A stretch of DNA of 64,000 nucleotides from Parahaliea maris (GTDB taxonomy: Bacteria; Pseudomonadota; Gammaproteobacteria; Pseudomonadales; Halieaceae): assembly GCF_008064665.1 (NCBI RefSeq), contig NZ_VRZA01000003.1:620001-684000 (forward strand), read 5' to 3'. Position numbers and translations under genes: made by a program. Shown piece by piece: positions 44,765-53,536 of this stretch. The notes below the pieces were generated by a model that was not told the origin of the DNA, made no database searches, and saw only the letters and a list, made by a program, of their open reading frames with translations. The first letter of the stretch is position 1; the number at the start of each line of letters is the position of its first letter.

Positions 44765-46834
44765 CTACATAGCCTTGGCGACTTCCGCCTTGCGAATCAG
44801 CTGGACCAGTTCCGCGCGGTAGCCATAGGGGTCGTCGCCGCGGTTGGCCTGGGCCAGGCCCAGGGCGTCGGCCCAGGTCCAGTCGCCGCTGTATTTTCCG
44901 CCGCGTAACAGTTCGGCGAAGCCCGCCACCGCGGTGGCGAAGCGGGCTTCACGCACTAGTCCTTCACTCTGCCGCGCATTGACTTCGATGGGCTGGGTGA
45001 TGAGGCGTGATTCATCCTCGTCGGGCAGTTTGTAGCGCAGTTTGAGGAAACCGTACTCGCCGCTTTTACTACTGTCCGCTTCTGTAGCCCGGTAGCGAGA
45101 GGGCGCGAAGACGCCGCTATCACTGCCCACCGGAGTGATTTCGTAGATCGCCGTGACGCTGTGTCCGGCGCCGATGTCACCCGCGTCCACCGCGTCGTTG
45201 TTGAAGTCCTCTTCCTTCAGCAGGCGGGTTTCGTAGCCCAGCAGCCGGTATTCGCTGACCGTTGCCGGGTTGAATTCCACCTGGATTTTCACGTCCTTGG
45301 CAATCGGGAACAGGGCTGAAGTGGCTTCGTGCACCAGCACCTTCTGGGCTTCACCCAGGGTGTCGATGTAAGCGGCCACACCGTTACCGTTCTGGGCCAG
45401 GGTCTGCATCAGGGCGTCGTGATAGTTGCCCTGGCCAAACCCGAGTACGGACAGGAACACGCCGGACTCGCGCTTGCGCTCGACGAAGCCCTTGAGTTCC
45501 TCCCGATTGTTGATGCCGACATTGAAGTCGCCGTCGGTGGCCAGAATGATGCGGTTCACGCCGTCTTTCACGAGCTGTGACTCAGCCAGCTGGTAGGCGA
45601 GTTGGATGCCCGCCGCACCCGCGGTCGAGCCGCCGGCCTGCAGGCGGTTGAGGGCGTCGAGGATTTTCTGTTTCTCTTTGGCTGGCGTGGGCTCCAGCAC
45701 GGTGCCCGCCGCGCCGGCATAAACTACGATGGAAACGGTGTCCTCCGGTTGCAGGCGGGACAGCAGCAAGCCCATGGACTGTTTGACCAGCGGCAGTTTG
45801 TCGGGGCTGTTCATGGAGCCGGACACATCCAGCAGGAATACCAGGTTGGAGCGTGGCTGCTCACCTTGTATTTCATAACCCTGGATGCCGATATGCACCA
45901 GCTTGTTACCCGGCTTCCAGGGTGCATCCATCAGGGTGACGTGCGTGTCGAAGGGCTGGTCGCTGCTGTGGGGGGCGGGGTAGTCGTAGGGGAAATAGTT
46001 GATCATTTCCTCTACCCGCACGGCAGCTTTCTGCGGCAGTACACCCTGGTTTAACTGGCGGCGAACGAAGCTGTAGGCGGCGGTGTCCACGTCGATGGAG
46101 AAGGTCGATACCGGGGCCTCGCTAACCCGTTTTACCGGGTTGGCCTCCACCGCTTCAAAGCGGTCGCGGCCGGTTTCCTGATAGCCCCGGGGTGGCATCG
46201 GGTCGATGCGTGCAGCCAGGGCGGGAACGGCAAAACCGTCGGCTTCGACACGCGCTGCGGCTGCCGCGGGGGCGGCCTGTAGCTTCCTCTCGGTTCTCGC
46301 CACCTGTGGGGGCGGTGCCGCGCTGGCTGCCTGTGCCGATGCCGACGCGTCGGCGTCCAATACCACGATGTGGGATTCGCTGGCCACACTGCCGAGTTCC
46401 TGCTCGGCCTGTACGGCACGCTCCTCCAACGCCACCTTGGGCGAGGAAGGTAGTGCGTCATCCCGGGTTTCACGGTACGGCGGCGTTTGCCCGGCAGGCT
46501 CCATTCCTGCCTGCCAGGGCATCTGCAGGGTGATAAAGACGCCCAGCACCAGTACGGCGGCACTGGCCAGGGCGCTGAAGGTCCAGCGTTTCACGGGTGA
46601 ATCTGCGGTGATTGTATTCATGGCTTTTCTCCCAACCGGTTGATGGTCGGGAATGAGACGCGACATGGTGGCACTTCCTTGGGTCGCCGAATATGTTTTT
46701 TCCTGTTCTGCCTTGCCCTCTGCCTGTGCCTCGTCGAAAGCGGCCATGGCCGCCTTCAGAGCCTTGTCGCGAGCGGAGTCGTCATGCGCCGTATCCTGCC
46801 GGGCAAACAGTTGCTTGAGTTCGTCGTCGTTCAT
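44765..46834 (-). CDS. VWA-domain membrane protein (YfbK-like, DUF3520 tail)
   Basis: 689 residues. A charged N-terminal segment (1-80) precedes one membrane helix (about 85-105), then a YfbK N-terminal domain (TFSIDVDTAAYSFVRR), a von Willebrand A domain (about 325-500) with MIDAS DVSGSM, and a C-terminal DUF3520 region. Its ATG overlaps the sigma-factor stop by four bases. The layout (soluble segment, helix, large periplasmic sensor) suggests it could hold the coupled sigma factor, but no anti-sigma zinc motif is visible. Confidence 0.87.
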   Translation of the reverse strand: MNDDELKQLFARQDTAHDDSARDKALKAAMAAFDEAQAEGKAEQEKTYSATQGSATMSRLIPDHQPVGRKAMNTITADSPVKRWTFSALASAAVLVLGVFITLQMPWQAGMEPAGQTPPYRETRDDALPSSPKVALEERAVQAEQELGSVASESHIVVLDADASASAQAASAAPPPQVARTERKLQAAPAAAAARVEADGFAVPALAARIDPMPPRGYQETGRDRFEAVEANPVKRVSEAPVSTFSIDVDTAAYSFVRRQLNQGVLPQKAAVRVEEMINYFPYDYPAPHSSDQPFDTHVTLMDAPWKPGNKLVHIGIQGYEIQGEQPRSNLVFLLDVSGSMNSPDKLPLVKQSMGLLLSRLQPEDTVSIVVYAGAAGTVLEPTPAKEKQKILDALNRLQAGGSTAGAAGIQLAYQLAESQLVKDGVNRIILATDGDFNVGINNREELKGFVERKRESGVFLSVLGFGQGNYHDALMQTLAQNGNGVAAYIDTLGEAQKVLVHEATSALFPIAKDVKIQVEFNPATVSEYRLLGYETRLLKEEDFNNDAVDAGDIGAGHSVTAIYEITPVGSDSGVFAPSRYRATEADSSKSGEYGFLKLRYKLPDEDESRLITQPIEVNARQSEGLVREARFATAVAGFAELLRGGKYSGDWTWADALGLAQANRGDDPYGYRAELVQLIRKAEVAKAM

Positions 46835-47379
46835 ACCTCTACTCCCGGCTGCTGCTCGCGCTGCAGCCGTTTGCGGATTTCGTGCAGGCGCCAGGACACG
46901 GTGGATTCCTTCAATTCCAGCACGGCTGCCGCCTCGGCGTGGGTGAGCCCTTCGCCGTGGACCAGTACCAGGGTCTCGCAGTAGCCCTCACCCATCGCCT
47001 GTACCCGGGTCAGTACCTGCCGCAGCATGACTGCCGGCTCGGCGTTGCCTTCAACCGCGGAGTCCGCCAGTTCAGGATCGCCCGTGGCAGTTTGTTTGCG
47101 ATGCCAGTCCAGGGCGCAGTTGATCACCAGGCGGTAAAGCCAGGTGCTGAAGGCCGACTGGAAGCGAAACTGGGGCAGCACCCTGGCCAGCTTGACGCAG
47201 GCCTGCTGGGTGACATCCTCGGCGTCGGCGCGCTGCCCACAGTACTTGAAGGCAAAGCGGTACATCAGCGCATAGTGGTCTTCCAGCAGGCGCGAAAATG
47301 CCTCCCGGTCGCCGCGCTGGGCGCGCTTGATGGTCTCTTGCTGCGAGCCTGTCCGCTTGTCTGTAAAGGTCTCTGCCAT
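46831..47379 (-). CDS. ECF sigma factor (RpoE-like)
   Basis: 182 residues from MAETFTDKR; the longer frame upstream is non-coding in character. Region 2 (FSRLLEDHYALMYRFAFKYCGQRADAEDVTQQACVKLA) includes the classical DAED motif, and region 4 (TLVLVHGEGLTHAEAAAVLELKESTVSWRLHEIRKRL) is complete. It is translationally coupled to the VWA protein, which is its likely membrane partner. Confidence 0.88.
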   Translation of the reverse strand: MAETFTDKRTGSQQETIKRAQRGDREAFSRLLEDHYALMYRFAFKYCGQRADAEDVTQQACVKLARVLPQFRFQSAFSTWLYRLVINCALDWHRKQTATGDPELADSAVEGNAEPAVMLRQVLTRVQAMGEGYCETLVLVHGEGLTHAEAAAVLELKESTVSWRLHEIRKRLQREQQPGVEV

Positions 47380-47447
47380 GGCCGGCTGTGCCTGGGGTTT
47401 GTGATAGGACGCGCCAGCAGGCGGATTCCTTGGGGCGCGGCGAAAAT

Positions 47448-48308
47448 TTATTCCGCTTCGTCCTGCAGCTCCGGGGCCACCGGCATGAAGACACCGGTGT
47501 GGCGGGTCAGTACCTCTTCGGTTTCGGCCTCTACATCCAGAATTTTGTGGGGCCACCAGGTCAGGTTGGCGCCCACATAGCCATTGAGCACCACTGGAAT
47601 CGAGAAGTAGCGGGTTTCGGTGGTATTACTGCGCACGTAGCTGCCTTCGCCCATCTCGTCCTCGTAGAGGTAGGAACGGGTCTCCCGGCGGTCCTTGCCG
47701 TAGTCGGCGGGGTTGGACTTCACTTCCACCCGCTCGCCCTCACGGTTCTTGGCGGTGAGGGTGGTGACACGGCGCAGGTCCTTGTCGATTTCCAGCTTGG
47801 CGAAGTGCATCCCCTGGGTTTCGTTCTGCAACAGCGACAGGGTGAGTTCGGGTTCTTTGTTCTCGGCGACATTGCGCGGGCAGCGGCCGGGGTCGAAGGC
47901 GAAGGTGGCGGTCATCACGCGATAACTGTCACCGCTGTCCTTGCCGGTGCCTTCCGTGGTTTTGAGGTCTTTCAATTCCCCCACCGCGCTGTGGCAGTAC
48001 TGGCCGAGCAGATCGAAGGCGGGGCCCTCCGGCTCGCGGTGAAAGCTCAGTTGCAGGCCCTTGTCGGCCTGGTCCAATTGCAGGTAGATATCTTTCAGCG
48101 GCGCGCCGTGGGTATCGCAGTCGCGGCAGGGGTTGATGTTGAGGTCGTCCAGCGGGCTGGGGGTGAGGGCGGTGTCAAAGGCGCCCTGGTAGACGCCCAG
48201 GAAGGGTACCACCGCCTCGCGCTCGCGCTTGTTGAGCTTTTCACCGAGAGCCAGGGTGGGCAGGAGCAGGGTGAGCGCAGTGGCGCTGGCCAGAAGCCGG
48301 ATTGTCAT
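47448..48308 (-). CDS. Exported hypothetical protein
   Basis: 286 residues, family not recognised. A signal peptide (about 1-22, ending ALG) is followed by a soluble beta-rich domain with a CRDC motif near residue 60 and two more cysteines (QYCHS, GRCPR), which could form disulfides. AGGAA lies nine bases before the ATG. It is 68 nt upstream of the sigma factor on the same strand and may belong to that operon. Confidence 0.65.
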   Translation of the reverse strand: MTIRLLASATALTLLLPTLALGEKLNKREREAVVPFLGVYQGAFDTALTPSPLDDLNINPCRDCDTHGAPLKDIYLQLDQADKGLQLSFHREPEGPAFDLLGQYCHSAVGELKDLKTTEGTGKDSGDSYRVMTATFAFDPGRCPRNVAENKEPELTLSLLQNETQGMHFAKLEIDKDLRRVTTLTAKNREGERVEVKSNPADYGKDRRETRSYLYEDEMGEGSYVRSNTTETRYFSIPVVLNGYVGANLTWWPHKILDVEAETEEVLTRHTGVFMPVAPELQDEAE

Positions 48309-48410
48309 CGCTGGGTATTCCTTTGGCGTCAGGTCTTCACCCTATTAGGACTCCCGCCCTGCTGCAATGTTCAATGGCGCATGCTAAATGGAGCAGGGCG
48401 GGATGGGCGT

Positions 48411-49112
48411 TCAAGTCGCGCCCGCAGCGCCCAATCCGCGCAGCCTGGCGAGTACCGCCTCCCGGTGCCGGGAGTCGTCGTCCAGCCCGTCCCGCTCCAG
48501 GCGCCGGTCCAGCGGGTCGCCCTCCAGTCGGTCGATGGCTTCATTCATACCGGCTTCCGCGGCATCGTTGTCACTCACCGTGCCGCTGATGCTGGCCCGG
48601 GTGTCGCGCAGGGTAGCGAGGTGGCCGGCCACGGTGGCCTGGTAGCGTTCGATGGCCTGGCAGCCGCCTCGCGCCACTTCCGCGGAGAGTAACCGGACCT
48701 CGCGCTGGTGTTCCCGGATTTCTGCCAGCAGGCGGCGCAGGGTCAGTTCCTCGGTGTCGATGCGCCCGCACAGTACACTGTGGCGCCGACGCAGGGCTTC
48801 CCGGTGAGACTCGGTGCTGCTGATGTCCTGTGCTGCCAGTTGCAGCAAGGCCTCGTCCCGCTGCTCTGGTGCCACGGCGGACACCTGTTTTTCCCGCCGG
48901 GCGATGCGCTGGTCGCAGGCGCCTATCTCGCGCTCGAGGTCGTGGCGGGTGGCGATCATGCCCGCCAGGCAGTTGCGGCGTCGCTCCAGCAGGTGTTCGG
49001 CATCGACGATTTCCTGGCGGTAGATACGTATGGCGTTGGCGCCGGTAATACGCTCCGCGCTCTCCCGGGCGCCGGCCCGCAGCAGGGTGTTCAGTTTTCT
49101 GAATACGCTCAT
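48411..49112 (-). CDS. PspA/IM30-like coiled-coil protein
   Basis: 233 residues, almost wholly helical. The N-terminus MSVFRKLNTLLRAGARESAERI and the long heptad-rich region resemble PspA/IM30 membrane-stress proteins. The match is weak and the C-terminal part is unusual, ending in an Arg/Ala-rich tail. It lies 12 nt downstream of a YiaAB-like gene; that pair occurs as a unit in several gammaproteobacteria. Confidence 0.65.
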   Translation of the reverse strand: MSVFRKLNTLLRAGARESAERITGANAIRIYRQEIVDAEHLLERRRNCLAGMIATRHDLEREIGACDQRIARREKQVSAVAPEQRDEALLQLAAQDISSTESHREALRRRHSVLCGRIDTEELTLRRLLAEIREHQREVRLLSAEVARGGCQAIERYQATVAGHLATLRDTRASISGTVSDNDAAEAGMNEAIDRLEGDPLDRRLERDGLDDDSRHREAVLARLRGLGAAGAT

Positions 49113-49124
49113 GGTTGCGGCCTC

Positions 49125-49400
49125 CTACTCACGGTCCATGTCGCGCAGGATCTTGCTGGTGCGCGCTTCGCTGATCCGGTTGTGGAGTCGTTCTGACTCG
49201 TGCCGGTCGCGAATGGTCTTGGACATGGTGATGGTGGCGTACACCAGGAACAGGGAACTGATCAGGAAGTAACCCTTTACGATCAGTTCCCCGGGCATCA
49301 TGTAGATACCCAGCAGGGTGGACCCCACCGCGATGCCAAAAGACAGGCGGACAAAAATGTCCCAGGCCGAGGTGCTACCGCTGATTTCATATTGTTCCAT
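49125..49400 (-). CDS. YiaAB-like two-helix inner-membrane protein
   Basis: 91 residues from MEQYEISGS. Two membrane helices (about 13-34 and 41-60) are followed by KTIRDRHE, the YiaA/YiaB two-helix domain. The tail is charged and helical. Open frame upstream to 49553 reflects GC content, not coding. Probably cotranscribed with the PspA-like gene. Confidence 0.75.
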   Translation of the reverse strand: MEQYEISGSTSAWDIFVRLSFGIAVGSTLLGIYMMPGELIVKGYFLISSLFLVYATITMSKTIRDRHESERLHNRISEARTSKILRDMDRE

Positions 49401-49524
49401 GTCGAATCCCTCCTGTGGTTGTTTCGACGGGAGGGAGTATTGGCAGCGGCGCCGCCGGGGAGCAATTGCTGCAGGCGAAGCGCCGCGTGGCGCCACCGCA
49501 GGTAGCGGCAGGTGATACCCGGCG

Positions 49525-50265
49525 TCAGGTGGCGTCCTTGAGCAGCGGGGCAAAGCCCGTGTAGCGCCAGTCGCGCAGGGCCATGACCGCGGTGTAGCCG
49601 TGGCGATCAGTGAAGGGCAGGCCGGCGTCCTCGCGGTTGAGCTGGTCGAACTCCCGGGCCAGGCGTTCCAGCTTGCGCCGGAACTCGGAATTGGATTCCT
49701 CCGACAGCATACCGTTCAGCACTATAAGGCTGTGGTCCTGGCGGTCGAAGTTGGCGGCAAAAAAGTCCTTCTGGATGGTCTTGAGGAAGCGGGTCTGGAT
49801 CGGGCCGCCCGGACGCCAGCCGAAGTTGGTGGCCACCAGCAGCTTGATGCGGTTGTTGGGTTGCAGTTCGATCAGCCGCAGGCGGTCGAGGCGGGCCAGC
49901 ATCTGTACCAGTTGGTGTTCTTCAAAAACATAAAAGCGCAGAATGTCCTCGAAGCGCCAGTGGTTGAGCACGCACACGGTCACCACCAGCAGGGCGAGGT
50001 CGTCGGCAATCTCCCGTTCCTGTTCCACGCTCAGCCGCTGCAGGCGGTCGTGGCGCTGCTCCATCAGTTGCACCAGGGCGCTGATGTCCAGGGCGCAGAG
50101 GCTGCAGATGCGGTCGATCTCCGCCAGGGTAAACTCCTCGCGGGAGAATTTGCGCTTCACCGAGGACTCCGACAGCGCCAGTGCCGCTGCGACGCCGGCA
50201 TAGGTGATCCCCGCGGACTTGAGGGCAGACTTGAGGGCCTCCACCAGTGCGGTAACCTGGGCCAT
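49525..50265 (-). CDS. XRE-like helix-turn-helix regulator
   Basis: 246 residues. The N-terminal HTH (about 8-65, GITYAGVAAALALSESSVKRKFS) is followed by a helical effector domain (about 70-245). The group is common in gammaproteobacteria, but its ligand is unknown. It lies upstream of the YiaAB/PspA-like pair and divergent from the LplT-Aas fusion, so it may control either. Confidence 0.8.
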   Translation of the reverse strand: MAQVTALVEALKSALKSAGITYAGVAAALALSESSVKRKFSREEFTLAEIDRICSLCALDISALVQLMEQRHDRLQRLSVEQEREIADDLALLVVTVCVLNHWRFEDILRFYVFEEHQLVQMLARLDRLRLIELQPNNRIKLLVATNFGWRPGGPIQTRFLKTIQKDFFAANFDRQDHSLIVLNGMLSEESNSEFRRKLERLAREFDQLNREDAGLPFTDRHGYTAVMALRDWRYTGFAPLLKDAT

Positions 50266-50428
50266 AGTGTGATTCCCTGTGTGTTGGGTATCACGGGATA
50301 GTACCAGAGGTGGCGATTTCTGCTACAACATAGTATTCGGTAGCGACATGTGCGGCCTGCGCTTACTCTGGCGGGCATGAATGGATTCCCCCGGCGCTCT
50401 TCACAGAGCAGCGAACAGAGAGCACACA

Positions 50429-53400
50429 ATGAGCAATAACAAGCGCGGATACCTGGCCTACCTGGCGGTAGTGTTCCTCAATGCCTTCGTCGACCTCGGT
50501 CACAAAATCGTGATCCAGAACGCGATTTTCAAGAGCTACGATGGCCAGCAACAGGTGATCCTGACCGCGATAGTGAACGGACTCATCCTGCTGCCTTTCA
50601 TCCTGTTGTTTTCCCCCGCCGGGTTCCTCGCAGACCGCTTCGCCAAGCACCGCATTATCCGTCACGCCGCCCTGGTGGCGGTGGTGGCCACCGGGCTGAT
50701 CACCTTCAGTTACTACCAGGGCTGGTTCTGGGCGGCCTTTGCCCTGACTTTCCTGCTGGCGGTACAGAGCGCCATCTACAGTCCGGCCAAGTACGGTTAC
50801 ATCAAGGAACTGGTGGGCGCCGGCAACCTCGCGTCCGCCAACGGTGCGGTCCAGGCCATTACCATCGCCGGTATCCTGCTGGGCACCTTTGTGTTCTCGA
50901 TGTTGTTCGAGGCCCTGCTGCCGGCGGCGGGTACGAGTGACCCCGGTGAAACGATGCACTATGTGGCGTCCATCGGCTGGGTGCTCATGGCGCTTGCCCT
51001 GGTGGAGTGGCTGGCTACGGCCCTGTTGCCGGCGCGTAGGGCGGCCGCACCTGACACCGGTTTTCAAATTTCCCGTTACGCCCGGCTCGATTACCTGCGT
51101 CAGAATCTGCGTGTGTTGAATGAGCGCAGTGCCATCTGGCTGTCGATCATCGGTCTGGCCACCTTCTGGGCGATTTCCCAGGTGATGCTGGCGGCATTCC
51201 CGGCCTTTGCCAAGGAGGCGCTGGGGGAAACCAATACCGTGGTCATCCAGGGGATTCTGGCGTGTTCGGGGATTGGTATCGCGCTGGGTTCGATGCTGGC
51301 CGGTCGCGCTTCCCGGAACTACATCGAGACCGGCTTCATTCCGGTGGGCGCGCTGGGTATCGCCATCGGACTTTTCGTGTTGCCGGGGCTGGAGAGCGCG
51401 GTGACCATGGGGCTCACCTTCCTCCTGGTGGGGGTAATGGGCGGCCTGTTCATCGTACCGCTCAATGCCCTGATCCAGTTCCAGGCGCGCAAGGAACAGT
51501 TGGGTACCGTACTGGCGGGTAACAACTGGGTGCAGAACGTGGCCATGATGACGGCTCTCGTGCTGACGGTGGTATTCGCCACGGCGGGCATCGGCAGTGT
51601 CGGCCTGTTCTACCTGCTGACCGTGGTGGCGGTCATTGGCACCGGCTACACCGTGCGCAAGCTACCCCACTCCCTGGCCCGTATCCTGGTGATGTGGATT
51701 CTCAAGCGCCGTTACAAGGTGGCGGTGATCGGCTTCGACAACCTGCCCCAGTCCGGGGCCACCCTGCTGCTGGGTAACCACATTTCCTGGATTGACTGGG
51801 CCCTGGTGCAGATCGCCTGCCCCCGTCCCATTCGATTCGTGATGCTGCGCCGCATCTATGAAACCTGGTACCTGAAGCCCCTCCTCAAAGCGTTCGGCGT
51901 GGTGCCCATCGCCGCGGGCCAGAGCGAGGAGGCCCTTGCCACCATCAACAGCCTGCTCAAGGCCGGCGAGTGCGTGTGCCTGTTCCCGGAGGGGGCCATC
52001 AGCCGCAACGGCCATCTGGGCAAGTTCCACACCGGTTACCAGCGTACCCTGGACGGGGTGGAAGAGGGTGTGATCGTACCTTTCTACCTGCACGGCCTCT
52101 GGGGCAGCAGCCTGTCCCGGGCGGACGATGGTCTGCAACTCGCGCGCACACCGGATTTTCGCCGCGACCTGATCGTTGCCTTTGGCGAGCCCCTGCCACT
52201 GCAGACCGGCGCCAAGGAACTCAAACAGGAAGTGATGGATCTCTCGGTCACCGCCTGGCAGGCCTACAGCGAAAGCCTGGACCCCGTTGCCCTGGCCTGG
52301 TTGCGCACTGCCCGGCGCCGTCCGTCCGAGCAGGCTATCGCCGACACATCCGGCGAGCGCCTGACGGAAGCCGAGCTGTTTGCCCGGGTGCGGGTGGTTG
52401 CCGCTCGCCTGGGCGGCGCTTCGTCGAGCGTTGTCGGCATCCTGTTGCCGCCGGGAACGGAGGCGGCCATTGTCGTGCTGGCGGCGCTCTGGCGTGGTCA
52501 TACCGTGGTGCCGCTGCCGCTGTCCGGAGAGGCAACAGCGCTGGCGCAACAGGCCGGTGTGCAGCGGGTTGTTACCCGGCGCGATACCCTGGCAGGGCTG
52601 TCGGAACAGGGGTTGTCGGAAGAGGGCTTCGAGGATGCTGCCGCCTTCGGTCAGAATGCTGTCCACTACATCGAAGAGCTGCTGTCCGGTGTGTCCCCCT
52701 GGCAGAAGTTGCTCGGTACATTGCAGCTGCGCCTGTTGCCCTCGCGGTTGATCTACCGTCTTGGCGGCGGTCGCCAGCACGGGGAAGCTGCCGCAGCCCT
52801 GCTGTTCGATAAAGGTGAGGCCCTGCCGCTCTCCCATCGCAATATCCTGGTGAACAGTAAACAGCTGTCGGATGTGTTCAATACGCGCGTGGAAGACGTG
52901 GTGGCCAGTGCGCTCCCCCTGGACACCCCCACCGGCTTCACGCTGGGCCTGCTGATGCCACTCACCGAGGGCATCCCGCTCCTGTGCCATGCCCCGGCAG
53001 AGGATGTGACCGGCCTAGCCCACGGTGTGGCCCGGGCCAATGCCACCTTGCTGGTGGCCCGCGCGGGACAAGTGGATGCGCTGGCTGCCGAGACAGCGGT
53101 CCATCCCCTGATGCTGGAGTCTCTGCGCCGGGTTGCCTGTACTGAAGGTGAACTGGACACCGCGGAGCGGGAACGGTTTGAACTCCGCTTTGGCTGCCGT
53201 GTCTTCACCGGTTTCGGTGGCGCCTGGTGTACTGCCGTTGCCACCCTGAATATTCCCGACGCGGTCGATCTCAAGGACTGGAAAGTCCAGCAGGGGAATC
53301 TCTCGGGCAGCGTGGGGATGCCGCTGCCCGGCACCCGCCTGCGAGTTGTGGATGCGGTCAGCGGCCAGGACCTGCCCCTGGGTAGCCCGGGGGAACTCCA

Positions 53401-53509
53401 TGTTGGTGGCCCCCAGGTGGCCAGCCGGGAGGGGAGTGCGGGTGCGTGGATCGCGACCGGCTGCCAGGCCCGGCTCAACGAAGAGGGGTTTCTGCTGCTG
53501 GCTACCTGA
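50429..53509 (+). CDS. LplT-type transporter / acyltransferase / degenerate Aas synthetase fusion
   Basis: 1026 residues from MSNNKRGYL. An LplT-like MFS domain (1-400) is fused to a PlsC-type acyltransferase (about 430-640) with NHISWIDW (His451, Asp456) and FPEGAISRNG. A third part (about 640-1026) has the outline of the acyl-ACP synthetase of Aas, but the ATP P-loop is replaced by LLFDKGEALPLSH near 790, and the chain ends at DEEGFL without the C-terminal subdomain that carries the catalytic lysine. Flippase and acyltransferase functions look intact; self-supplied acyl-ACP synthesis does not. Confidence 0.87.
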   Translation: MSNNKRGYLAYLAVVFLNAFVDLGHKIVIQNAIFKSYDGQQQVILTAIVNGLILLPFILLFSPAGFLADRFAKHRIIRHAALVAVVATGLITFSYYQGWFWAAFALTFLLAVQSAIYSPAKYGYIKELVGAGNLASANGAVQAITIAGILLGTFVFSMLFEALLPAAGTSDPGETMHYVASIGWVLMALALVEWLATALLPARRAAAPDTGFQISRYARLDYLRQNLRVLNERSAIWLSIIGLATFWAISQVMLAAFPAFAKEALGETNTVVIQGILACSGIGIALGSMLAGRASRNYIETGFIPVGALGIAIGLFVLPGLESAVTMGLTFLLVGVMGGLFIVPLNALIQFQARKEQLGTVLAGNNWVQNVAMMTALVLTVVFATAGIGSVGLFYLLTVVAVIGTGYTVRKLPHSLARILVMWILKRRYKVAVIGFDNLPQSGATLLLGNHISWIDWALVQIACPRPIRFVMLRRIYETWYLKPLLKAFGVVPIAAGQSEEALATINSLLKAGECVCLFPEGAISRNGHLGKFHTGYQRTLDGVEEGVIVPFYLHGLWGSSLSRADDGLQLARTPDFRRDLIVAFGEPLPLQTGAKELKQEVMDLSVTAWQAYSESLDPVALAWLRTARRRPSEQAIADTSGERLTEAELFARVRVVAARLGGASSSVVGILLPPGTEAAIVVLAALWRGHTVVPLPLSGEATALAQQAGVQRVVTRRDTLAGLSEQGLSEEGFEDAAAFGQNAVHYIEELLSGVSPWQKLLGTLQLRLLPSRLIYRLGGGRQHGEAAAALLFDKGEALPLSHRNILVNSKQLSDVFNTRVEDVVASALPLDTPTGFTLGLLMPLTEGIPLLCHAPAEDVTGLAHGVARANATLLVARAGQVDALAAETAVHPLMLESLRRVACTEGELDTAERERFELRFGCRVFTGFGGAWCTAVATLNIPDAVDLKDWKVQQGNLSGSVGMPLPGTRLRVVDAVSGQDLPLGSPGELHVGGPQVASREGSAGAWIATGCQARLNEEGFLLLAT

Positions 53510-53536
53510 CCGGCGAGCGGATACAGCGTCTGCGAA

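Noticed and set aside
53510-53536. A terminator between the Aas-like fusion and cysteine synthase
   Set aside because: Only a weak 5-bp imperfect repeat (GCGGA/TCTGC) is present, below what I would call.
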